This document shows positions 1-5,348 of a stretch of DNA of 7,307 nt, piece by piece (position 1 is the first letter of the stretch; the number at the start of each line of letters is the position of its first letter). The DNA comes from Planctomycetaceae bacterium. Its GTDB lineage: Bacteria; Planctomycetota; Planctomycetia; Pirellulales; UBA1268. The stretch lies in NCBI GenBank assembly GCA_018694455.1, contig JABHNP010000067.1:1-7307 (forward strand), read 5' to 3'. The position numbers and the translations under genes were made by a program. Under the pieces are notes generated by a model, which had not been told where the DNA came from, made no database searches, and saw nothing but the letters and a program-made list of their open reading frames with translations.

Positions 1-221
1 CCGAGTCAGTTGTTTTGCTAGAGCAGATAGGGGTGGCAGAGCCAGAGGTCTATCAGCGAGCAATAAATTGGACTGACAATCGGGGTAGATATGAGGGCGG
101 AAGCATTTTCCGTAAAATCGACGGTGCTGGTAATGCTATTGAAATCGACTATTCTTCTGCGGGACAACCTATGGATTATCAGGATTTCGTAGGGGGTCAA
201 AGGCCTTTATTCACGGATTAA
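1..221 (+). CDS. C-terminal end of an unrecognised protein (5' end outside window)
   Basis: The reading frame is open from the window edge (first full codon at base 3) to a TAA at 219-221, giving 72 visible residues. A TTG at 15 could be read as a start, but the frame continues upstream without a stop, so this is more likely the tail of a longer gene. The visible part is polar and rich in Gly, Asp and aromatic residues (for example NWTDNRGRYEGG and the ending VGGQRPLFTD). It has no membrane segment, no Cys and no motif I can name. The even polar-aromatic texture suits a folded soluble or secreted domain, but that is only an impression. The gene is followed by about 235 bp of AT-rich non-coding DNA. 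I do not recognise the family. Confidence 0.6.
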   Translation, partial: ESVVLLEQIGVAEPEVYQRAINWTDNRGRYEGGSIFRKIDGAGNAIEIDYSSAGQPMDYQDFVGGQRPLFTD

Positions 222-400
222 AGACAGATAATGCAATAGAATAATTCGCCTGAACGATATAACAGAGAATGCAACAAAATTTTCTTGTAAGATTGTCGTC
301 TGAAAGTCATTATGTAGACGCGGTTGTCTATTTTTGAGACGTATAACTAGTATTGTCTCGTGTAGATAGAAGCGGCGTCAGGTGCTCGAAGCTGTCGGTT

Positions 401-431
401 GAGATGGACGAGAGCCTTCGGTATCCATCTC
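401..431 (+). promoter_or_regulatory. Leader hairpin just upstream of the cytochrome-like gene
   Basis: GAGATGGA (401-408) is the exact reverse complement of TCCATCTC (424-431). Inside it, CGAG (409-412) can pair with TTCG (417-420), leaving an AGCC loop and a 3-base GTA bulge at 421-423. The resulting 12-pair hairpin ends 9 bases before the AAGGAG ribosome binding site at 441-446. It could be a 5'-UTR stability or translation-control element of the gene at 457. It has no T-run after it, so it does not look like a terminator for the upstream gene. The structure is seen in the sequence; the role is inference. Confidence 0.35.
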
Positions 432-456
432 GTGATTTGTAAGGAGAATAAGAAGT

Positions 457-816
457 ATGAGAAAAGATCGATTGCTAAGTGATTGTATTACGGCGGCATT
501 TGTAGGAGCCTTGCTGGTTTCTGCGAGCCCTGCTTACGCAGTGAAACAGTTTTATGATGAATTTAAAGAAGTTTATGTAAATAACGGTGAGCTTGATGCA
601 GGTGCAGTCGCTAAGGCGAAGTGCAATCTGTGCCATGAGGGAAAAAGTAAAAAAAATAAGAATGCTTATGGCAAACTTCTGGATACTTTGCTGGACCGAA
701 AAAAAGATGCAAAGAATCCAGAAAAGATTCGTGAAGCATTAGCGAAAGTGGAATCAGAGAAAAGTTCATCAGGCATCACGTATGGTGAACTTTTCAAGCA
801 AGGCAAATTGCCTTAG
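457..816 (+). CDS. Small secreted CxxCH (c-type haem-like) protein
   Basis: This is a 119-residue protein with a Sec signal peptide: positive MRKDR start, hydrophobic segment at about residues 11-24, and a likely signal peptidase I site after ASPAYA (Ala28). The mature part of about 91 residues carries one haem-c attachment motif, C56-N-L-C59-H60 (bases 622-636), followed by a very Lys-rich helical region (EGKSKKNKNAYGKLL) and a conserved-looking tail ITYGELFKQGKLP. Proteins of this layout (short helix, K-C-x-x-C-H-x-G-K-S-K, then N-A-Y-G) are familiar from planctomycetes and are usually annotated as cytochrome c-like or hypothetical. The mature chain contains no Met and no second His, so no normal distal haem ligand is visible. 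The ATG is supported by AAGGAG at 441-446, 10 bases upstream. It faces the HD gene with only 14 bp between the stop codons. Electron transfer in the periplasm is possible but unproven. Confidence 0.85.
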   Translation: MRKDRLLSDCITAAFVGALLVSASPAYAVKQFYDEFKEVYVNNGELDAGAVAKAKCNLCHEGKSKKNKNAYGKLLDTLLDRKKDAKNPEKIREALAKVESEKSSSGITYGELFKQGKLP

Positions 817-830
817 GCCTCCTGTTGTTT

Positions 831-2174
831 TCACATCAAAGCATCATTGCTGGCCTCGAGGAGAATGTCCTCGAGGCCAGTTGTATTTTGTACGGCTGCA
901 AAAGCATCGTGTGATCCGAAGATTCGGACTTGCTTTACGAGGTAGTCGAATTGGAGGTGCGCGAGCGACTCTGTGACTGGTGAAATTTCTGCGAGTGATC
1001 GCCAGCGGTGCTCACCTCTACCGAACTGGTCACGACAACGAACTTGTAAGCTAAATTCAATTTCACGTTGTTTCGGTGGTGCGTCTATAAGTATTTCATT
1101 TTGTTCAATGAAACAGCCAGTTTTTTTGGCTAATCGTGTAGCAAAACAATCAGAAACTCGAACGAGTTGTTTATAGGGAAGGCCGGCCAGGGTCTTGTGG
1201 AGCATCGGGTGAGATTTCGCATCAAATGCGACTATTCTTTTATAGAGTTTTCGTTGTGGTCCAAAGAGTCCATTTCCAAGTGCTTGAGTCGCTGGATTTT
1301 TATCTTTATCACATACGTGTTGTATGAAGGATTCCTCTGTCGATTGAACCAATTGGCTTATGTCCAGCTGGTCACGACTGAGCCAAAGAGCTCGCTGCAG
1401 CATGGCTGTTGCCGATCGTACGGCATGGTGCCAGTAAACCTCGCTAAACATTACGTAGCGAGCAAACACCATGAGTTCTGCCGCGGTCTTGCCTTTTTCA
1501 GTGATTGCGAGCGATTCACTGTTCGCATCAAGGCAGAGGCTTGCGAGTAAACGGTCCTGATCAAAGTGTCTGCCGTACGGTACTCCGGCGTGGAGGCTGT
1601 CCCGCATCAGGTAGTCCATTTTGTCGACATCTATTGGTCCAGAGAGAAGCGAATGAATAATTTTCCCAGCTGGATCGGTTGCGGATCCTAGTATGAGGTC
1701 GGCAATGCGATCTGCTGATAGCCCCCAATCGGACATGAGAAGATTTTGAATTTCACTCGTTGAGATGAGCTGAGATGTTCTTTCCTCGTGTCGTGGTATA
1801 CCCGGCAGGTCCATGTCTTCGATGGGGTGACAGTACGGCCAATGTCCGATGTCGTGAAGAATTGCAGCGACCAAGAAGGCTGAAGCGTCTTGCTCAGAAA
1901 TAATTTTACGAAAGCATTCATCACCATTCAGGCTTAACAGGAACTCTAAAGCGAGTCGATAGACACCGAGCGAATGCTCAAGCCGCGAGTGCACAGCACC
2001 AGGGTAAACAAGTGAAACAAGGCCTAGTTGGCGTACTGCTGCCAGACGGCGCACTGGTGAACTGTCCAGTAATTTTCGAACACGAGGAGTAAGAGGAACG
2101 GTTTTATCCGGAGGAATCCGGACCCCGCCGCCATCATGAATTGTGCTCAGTTCCTGAAGTTTCGCAAAAGACAT
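831..2174 (-). CDS. HD-superfamily phosphohydrolase (COG1078 / SAMHD1-dGTPase-like)
   Basis: This 447-residue protein matches the usual length of the COG1078 family. The metal-binding HD signature is complete. H67 lies in HSRLEHSLGVYRLA (residues 62-75), H107-D108 in AAILHDIGHWPYCH (103-116), and D184 in GPIDVDKMDYLMRDS (179-193). The last motif closely resembles the I-D-V-D-K-x-D-Y-x-x-R-D stretch of SAMHD1 and bacterial dGTP triphosphohydrolases. The family are cytosolic metal-dependent phosphohydrolases, some acting on dNTPs, but the substrate cannot be read from the sequence. Residues from about 290 on form the less conserved C-terminal region. The ATG at 2174-2172 has an in-frame TGA five codons upstream, which excludes an earlier start; no clear Shine-Dalgarno is present. 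It lies 47 bp downstream of the zinc-ribbon membrane gene on the same strand, so co-transcription is likely. No key residue is missing. Confidence 0.92.
   Translation of the reverse strand: MSFAKLQELSTIHDGGGVRIPPDKTVPLTPRVRKLLDSSPVRRLAAVRQLGLVSLVYPGAVHSRLEHSLGVYRLALEFLLSLNGDECFRKIISEQDASAFLVAAILHDIGHWPYCHPIEDMDLPGIPRHEERTSQLISTSEIQNLLMSDWGLSADRIADLILGSATDPAGKIIHSLLSGPIDVDKMDYLMRDSLHAGVPYGRHFDQDRLLASLCLDANSESLAITEKGKTAAELMVFARYVMFSEVYWHHAVRSATAMLQRALWLSRDQLDISQLVQSTEESFIQHVCDKDKNPATQALGNGLFGPQRKLYKRIVAFDAKSHPMLHKTLAGLPYKQLVRVSDCFATRLAKKTGCFIEQNEILIDAPPKQREIEFSLQVRCRDQFGRGEHRWRSLAEISPVTESLAHLQFDYLVKQVRIFGSHDAFAAVQNTTGLEDILLEASNDALM
850..889 (+). terminator. Strong hairpin plus T-rich tail after the cytochrome-like gene
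   Basis: CTGGCCTCGAGGA (850-862) and TCCTCGAGGCCAG (868-880) form a perfect 13-bp GC-rich stem with a 5-base GAATG loop. It is followed on the + strand by TTGTATTTT (881-889). This is a good intrinsic terminator for the gene ending at 816. The stem lies entirely inside the last codons of the opposing HD gene, encoding part of its TGLEDILLEAS tail, so one segment serves both as a terminator on one strand and as coding sequence on the other. The T-tail is imperfect, hence moderate confidence. Confidence 0.55.
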
Positions 2175-2222
2175 TCGATCTCGAACTCATTGAGTCTCTC
2201 GAAACCACTTTCTATTCAGTGG

Positions 2223-2900
2223 TCACAAGGGTGGATGTAATCCTGCTAGATATCTCATTAAAGCTATCAGGATTACATAGAAAGAATAGTGGCTTACCCC
2301 AACACCCCAGTCGATGTCAAAGCTGAGGACCGCAGTCAAGCCACCAATAAACAAAAATAGCGGAGCAAGGAAAGTCCATTGCCATATCTCGGGGTTCTCA
2401 ATCCCAATCGTTCCCCGCACGTACCATAACGCTGCATAGATTATGCTACAAACTAAAACTCGAATGGTGAGTGATCGGCCTTTGTAGGGCTCGAATTCCT
2501 TGTCTCGCATCACGGTGTATCCAACCTTAGCGCAGGGTATTGCAATAAAGAAAGCGGTGAGAGCTTGTAGAAGAAAAGGTATGGATGGTTCGCCAGAATC
2601 GGCAATGAATACTTTGCCAGAGGTGTAGGCTGCAAGTAATGCAAGCACACCCGTAACAAGAAGTATCGTGATAGAGATTGGAGAAAACGACTCTGCTTCA
2701 AAAACAATCGGTGCCGTCGGCATAGAGCCCGACTGTGATGACTCTGCAGGTTTTGAAGGCTCATGAATTGTAACGTCACCCGTTGCCTTCGGGATTTTGA
2801 TCGGATGCTTACATTTTGGACAAGGGCCGGTTTGTCCCGCGAACTTGTCGCTAACGTTAAACCGTGCCTGGCATTTTGTGCATACAACTGAAATGGACAT
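2223..2900 (-). CDS. Zinc-ribbon multi-pass membrane protein, unknown function
   Basis: The protein has 225 residues. The N-terminus is a zinc ribbon with C7-x-x-C10 and C27-x-x-C30, separated by ARFNVSDKFAGQTG and closing with IKIP, a pattern typical of many planctomycete proteins. A polar Ser/Pro/Glu-rich linker (about 40-70) leads to roughly five hydrophobic segments at about 74-93, 107-127, 144-162, 174-194 and 203-221. The ribbon is expected on the cytoplasmic side because there is no signal peptide before it. The membrane part matches no transporter or enzyme I can name. The ATG at 2900-2898 starts with the MSISVVC stretch normally seen for this domain; no Shine-Dalgarno is visible upstream. 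It probably forms an operon with the downstream HD gene and is divergent from the second zinc-ribbon gene at 3089. Function unknown. Confidence 0.85.
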   Translation of the reverse strand: MSISVVCTKCQARFNVSDKFAGQTGPCPKCKHPIKIPKATGDVTIHEPSKPAESSQSGSMPTAPIVFEAESFSPISITILLVTGVLALLAAYTSGKVFIADSGEPSIPFLLQALTAFFIAIPCAKVGYTVMRDKEFEPYKGRSLTIRVLVCSIIYAALWYVRGTIGIENPEIWQWTFLAPLFLFIGGLTAVLSFDIDWGVGVSHYSFYVILIALMRYLAGLHPPL

Positions 2901-2975
2901 AGAGAAGACTTGAAGTGAGTGGTTGCGGAGATAGTGTTCAGTGGGGGACGTTATGTGCCGGTATTAGAGTCGACT

Positions 2976-3005
2976 TTGTAAATTGTATTTGAAAATAAAT
3001 ATATT
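2976..3005 (+). promoter_or_regulatory. Candidate promoter for the zinc-ribbon gene at 3089
   Basis: TTGTAA (2976-2981) and TATATT (3000-3005) resemble sigma70 -35 and -10 boxes with an 18-base gap, four and five matches to consensus respectively. The -10 falls inside the AT palindrome at 2992-3011. In such AT-rich DNA chance matches are common, so support is weak. Confidence 0.25.
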
Positions 3006-3011
3006 TATTTT
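2992..3011. repeat. Perfect 20-bp AT palindrome in the divergent promoter region
   Basis: The sequence aaaataaatatatttatttt is an exact palindrome with no spacer. It sits in the 188-bp gap between the two divergent zinc-ribbon genes, 92 bp from the - strand start and 78 bp from the + strand start. It could be an operator for a dimeric regulator, an easily melted promoter element, or a bending site. It contains only A and T, so a chance origin in AT-rich DNA is possible. Confidence 0.5.
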
Positions 3012-3088
3012 TACGGTATAAAAATGGGAGGTAGAGTAGAGGGGATATGCATTTGTCGCAAGATGTACGATGTTCCTAGCCTGTCGTC

Positions 3089-3637
3089 ATGGTAATTCAA
3101 ATGGTCGAATCTTCTATTATCACATTTCAGTGTCCGAATAAGCATCGTATTACCGTTCCAAGTAAACTTGCGGGGAAAGGTGGAGTTTGTTCGAAATGTG
3201 GAGTCAAGGTCATCATTCCAAATTCACAACCATCGGATCAAGATAGCGGGCTTGGCTCAGCAATAGTGGATGAAGTTTCTAGCCTTCAGAGTTCCTCGAG
3301 TGATCTCTTTGGTCCTCCTGTTGAAGATGATTCGGTCACCAGTACTGTGGCTGGAGGAAGCATTGAGAGCCCAACGGCACGACTTATAGCTCGGCTTTGG
3401 CAGGAACTCGAACATGGTGGTGAGGTCGAACTTCATATTGCTGGAAGTTCTCGGCCAATTTTACCGCAATTCTTTGAACGGAAGTGGTCACAGGGGACGC
3501 ATGCTCTGTTTGCGCGTCAAGAGCCGGATGGGTCTATTACGCTTGAAGCCGTTGCGTGGGAATCGATTCAGAGAGTGGTTGTCCGCAAAGTCCAAGGGTT
3601 ACCAGATGGCATGTTTTTGGACGAGGGGAAGAGTTAG
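3089..3637 (+). CDS. Zinc-ribbon protein with a C-terminal domain of unknown function
   Basis: The protein has 182 residues. The N-terminal zinc ribbon uses C15-P-N-K-H19 and C34-x-x-C37 with SKLAGKGG between them and VIIP at its end; the C-P-N-x-H variant is a regular planctomycete form. Residues about 46-95 are a Ser/Asp/Gly-rich disordered linker. Residues about 96-182 form a compact domain (ARLWQELEHGGEVELHIAG, then WSQGTHALFARQEPDGSITL and a closing LPDGMF) that I associate with uncharacterised planctomycete proteins. No membrane segment or catalytic motif is seen, so it is probably a cytosolic binding protein. Two ATGs are possible, at 3089 and 3101 (Met5). Neither has a Shine-Dalgarno sequence and the ribbon is intact with either. 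The gene is divergent from the zinc-ribbon membrane gene and converges on the ACT gene. Confidence 0.82.
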   Translation: MVIQMVESSIITFQCPNKHRITVPSKLAGKGGVCSKCGVKVIIPNSQPSDQDSGLGSAIVDEVSSLQSSSSDLFGPPVEDDSVTSTVAGGSIESPTARLIARLWQELEHGGEVELHIAGSSRPILPQFFERKWSQGTHALFARQEPDGSITLEAVAWESIQRVVVRKVQGLPDGMFLDEGKS

Positions 3638-3642
3638 GTCTC

Positions 3643-3661
3643 TGGCTACGCTGCGTAGCCA
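3643..3661. terminator. Hairpin in the 32-bp gap between convergent genes
   Basis: TGGCTACG (3643-3650) and CGTAGCCA (3654-3661) form a perfect 8-bp stem with a CTG loop. The hairpin lies between the stop codons at 3637 and 3670. There is no clear T-run on either side, so it may act as a bidirectional transcript end or processing structure rather than a classic intrinsic terminator. Confidence 0.45.
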
Positions 3662-3669
3662 ATATTCAA

Positions 3670-4173
3670 TTATGAATCATCATCCAGATCACCTTCGGTG
3701 ATTAACGAGAAACCCTTTGCAGCGAGTGTCTCAAGACCCATCTCAGTGTTGTCCACCATTAGAGCTACGACTGGACGTCCTCGGGGCCGCATAAGAACAG
3801 GATATGCCTGAATGATATTTGTCTCGGCTTGAAGAAGAGCTGTGCAGATTTGAACGAGTGGCTGAGGGTCGTCAGGCAATTCGACACCAATGAGATCACT
3901 CTCAATTATTGCGAGACCTGCCCGTTCAAGGATTTCTCGGCCTTGTTCGGGGTGGCTCAGGAGAAAGCGAACAAAAGCACATTCACCAGCATCACTAATT
4001 GACAAGGCAACAATACGTACTCTTGTGCCAGCAAATCGACGAACAAGCTCAGCGAGTTGTCCTACACGATTTTCTAGAAAGACAGTGAATTGCCGTAATG
4101 TTGGCCAGTTTCTTCCACGTGCAGTTGCAAAGCCAACTGTTGCACCTTCACCTGCGTCACTAAAACTTGTCAT
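3670..4173 (-). CDS. Tandem ACT-domain protein (COG4747-like)
   Basis: The protein has 167 residues. After a flexible N-terminus of about 24 residues comes a first ACT domain (about 26-97), with the hallmark loop TVFLENRVGQLAELVRRFA, in which the Asn-Arg-x-Gly turn precedes the first helix, followed by IVALSISDAGECAFVRFLL. A second, shorter ACT unit (about 98-161) runs from ELPDDPQPLVQICTALLQAE through NIIQAYPVLMRPRGRPVVALMVDN. The layout matches stand-alone double-ACT proteins (COG4747), which are presumed amino-acid-binding regulators; the ligand is not predictable here. There is no catalytic domain, and it differs from the acetolactate synthase small subunit in length and ending. It ends with an acidic GDLDDDS tail. 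The ATG at 4173-4171 is preceded by purine-rich GGAAGAAAAAGGC, a usable though imperfect ribosome site. It is divergent from the thioesterase across 154 bp. Confidence 0.88.
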   Translation of the reverse strand: MTSFSDAGEGATVGFATARGRNWPTLRQFTVFLENRVGQLAELVRRFAGTRVRIVALSISDAGECAFVRFLLSHPEQGREILERAGLAIIESDLIGVELPDDPQPLVQICTALLQAETNIIQAYPVLMRPRGRPVVALMVDNTEMGLETLAAKGFSLITEGDLDDDS

Positions 4174-4327
4174 GCCTTTTTCTTCCGTACGTAGATCAAT
4201 ACGATATAGAATAGGCTTTTTAATCCAAGGTGGTCAACAAACGTCTACATGCTCTTGATAAGTTCTACAGATTGAGCATGATAATCCAGACAACGTCATC
4301 AGTCTTCTTTAATGAGTTTTTGTTGCA

Positions 4328-4735
4328 ATGCATCAATCACCGGTCTCTAGCCACTCGCATGAAATTACAATTCGTGTGCGTTATCAGGAAACAGATGGCC
4401 AGCGTCGAGTACATCACGGGAACTATCTCACGTATTTCGAGATGGGGCGTACCGAAATGCTTCGGGCGCGAGGCTATACGTATAAAGCGTTTGAGGACGC
4501 AGGTCTTTTTATGGTCGTTGCTGAAGCATCGTGTCGCTATCAGGCGGCTGCAGAATATGATGACATGCTTCTTTTGCGGACATATGTTGGGAAAGTAACT
4601 TCTGCGAGCATTCGTCACACGTATGAACTAATCCGAGACAGTAGAATAATTGCTACTGGCGAAACACTGGTTGTGTGCGTTGATTCTGAAGGAAAAATAA
4701 AAAAACTACCTGACTGGCTTCTCTCAAAGACGTGA
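4328..4735 (+). CDS. YbgC/FadM-type hotdog acyl-CoA thioesterase
   Basis: The protein has 135 residues, the normal length for a single hotdog-fold 4HBT thioesterase. The N-terminal signature is clear: VRYQETDGQRRVHHGNYL (residues 17-34) then TYFEMGRTEMLRARG (35-49). D23 corresponds to the catalytic Asp of the YbgC family, and H30 sits seven residues later, as in other members. The glycine usually found three residues after the Asp is Arg26 here. The rest has the family's beta-sheet pattern: VVAEASCRYQAAAEYDDMLLL, a second strand set VTSASIRHTYELIRD, and TGETLVVCVDSEGKIKKLP near the end. Such enzymes hydrolyse acyl-CoA or acyl-ACP thioesters in the cytosol; the chain length cannot be read. The ATG at 4328 is preceded by an in-frame TGA at 4313-4315, so no longer start fits, and there is no Shine-Dalgarno. 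Confidence 0.92.
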   Translation: MHQSPVSSHSHEITIRVRYQETDGQRRVHHGNYLTYFEMGRTEMLRARGYTYKAFEDAGLFMVVAEASCRYQAAAEYDDMLLLRTYVGKVTSASIRHTYELIRDSRIIATGETLVVCVDSEGKIKKLPDWLLSKT

Positions 4736-4757
4736 TAGATGCATTAACTACTTGTTA

Positions 4758-4796
4758 GTGTCCACCCTGGTAGACACAAAAAACTACTTATTTTTT
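4758..4796. terminator. Weak hairpin and A/T tracts between convergent genes
   Basis: GTGTC (4758-4762) pairs with GACAC (4773-4777), and AC/GT pairs inside, leaving a C-A mismatch and a CCTG loop. An A6 tract (4778-4783) and a T-tract (4790-4796) follow. The 143-bp gap separates the thioesterase from the convergent 109-residue gene and otherwise holds nothing recognisable. The T-tract is 13 bases from the stem, so this is only a candidate transcript end. Confidence 0.3.
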
Positions 4797-4878
4797 ATTG
4801 GTTAGTTCTTTGTAATCGCCATGTTGAGCAGGGTCGAACGCTACCTGTGGAATAAAGTCTGTCTGGTGGAATAGTCAA

Positions 4879-5208
4879 TTATCGCGGCCTGCGATTACTT
4901 ATCGAATTCCCACGTCCTCTATCAGTCGTCCACGATGCGGCGTTTCCTGGATTCTCAAGCCGCCCTACTCCGTCTGAAGCGTCACAAAACTGATCAGCAT
5001 CAGACCAATCAAATTCATCATTTTGATGCTGGCAGACATAAGCTAGTAGAGATTGCATCTCGGCTGCAGATATTTCTGCATCACGAAAGCAGTGGATGAT
5101 AGACGTGGTTGGGGCAGGAGACATGCGATCAATTTCGCTAGTATTTAACAAGATTGATCCGTCCTGAACATAGTCGTCACAAAGAATAAGCAGTTCTTCG
5201 CGTGTCAT
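4879..5208 (-). CDS. Small acidic protein of unknown function
   Basis: The protein has 109 residues and I do not recognise it. Its start is well supported: GGAGG (reverse complement of 5216-5220) lies 7 bases before the ATG at 5208-5206, the best ribosome binding site in the window. The first 75 or so residues are acidic and look helical (MTREELLILCDDYVQDGS, then DAEISAAEMQSLLAYVCQHQ), with four cysteines at 10, 40, 59 and 75, not in a metal-ribbon arrangement. The last 25 residues change character to a Gly/Asn/Arg-rich basic tail ending NRRPR. There is no signal peptide or membrane segment, so it is probably cytosolic. A perfect 7-bp dyad lies 82-99 bases upstream of the start. It converges on the thioesterase gene. 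It could be a small adaptor or regulatory protein, but nothing in the sequence proves this. Confidence 0.75.
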   Translation of the reverse strand: MTREELLILCDDYVQDGSILLNTSEIDRMSPAPTTSIIHCFRDAEISAAEMQSLLAYVCQHQNDEFDWSDADQFCDASDGVGRLENPGNAASWTTDRGRGNSISNRRPR

Positions 5209-5289
5209 TTTTATTCCTCCGCAAGCATCCGGTTCTAGCAGTGGTCAAGGCTGTCAGTGTTTTGCCGTGTTGGTTTTTCACTTTGGCCA

Positions 5290-5307
5290 TGTTCGTTATT
5301 ACGAACA
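5290..5307. promoter_or_regulatory. Operator-like inverted repeat upstream of the 109-residue gene
   Basis: TGTTCGT (5290-5296) and ACGAACA (5301-5307) form a perfect 7-bp dyad around a TATT spacer. It lies 82-99 bases upstream of the leftward start at 5208, a plausible position for a repressor or activator site. The half-site orientation (GTTCG outward of CGAAC) is the reverse of the Gram-positive LexA box, so I do not call it an SOS box. It could also form a small RNA hairpin. Confidence 0.35.
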
Positions 5308-5348
5308 ATAGGCATCATTCGTTCGGTTGGAAAATGGATTTTTTCTAA

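Noticed and set aside
800..814. Near-palindrome AAGGCAAATTGCCTT at the end of the cytochrome-like gene
   Set aside because: It is coding sequence with only a 5-bp stem and no T-run on the - strand, so I do not call it a terminator for the HD gene.
1167..1550. 127-codon + strand open frame
   Set aside because: It lies entirely antisense to the well-supported HD phosphohydrolase, has no ribosome site, and its translation shows no domain-like pattern.
2204..2223. 6-bp inverted repeat (ACCACT / AGTGGT) between the zinc-ribbon membrane gene and the HD gene
   Set aside because: It is short, has an 8-base loop and no T-run after it, so it is not strong enough to call a terminator, and it would not separate the likely operon.
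2510..2887. 125-codon - strand frame within the zinc-ribbon membrane gene
   Set aside because: It is an out-of-frame reading of the same strand; the overlapping frame has the intact zinc ribbon and membrane segments.
3890..4258. 122-codon + strand open frame
   Set aside because: It is antisense to the ACT-domain gene, and its Arg/Ser/Pro-rich translation is typical of a shadow frame.
4230..4598. 122-codon + strand frame overlapping the thioesterase
   Set aside because: Its second half is a shifted reading of the clear YbgC-type gene, and the first part has no recognisable features.
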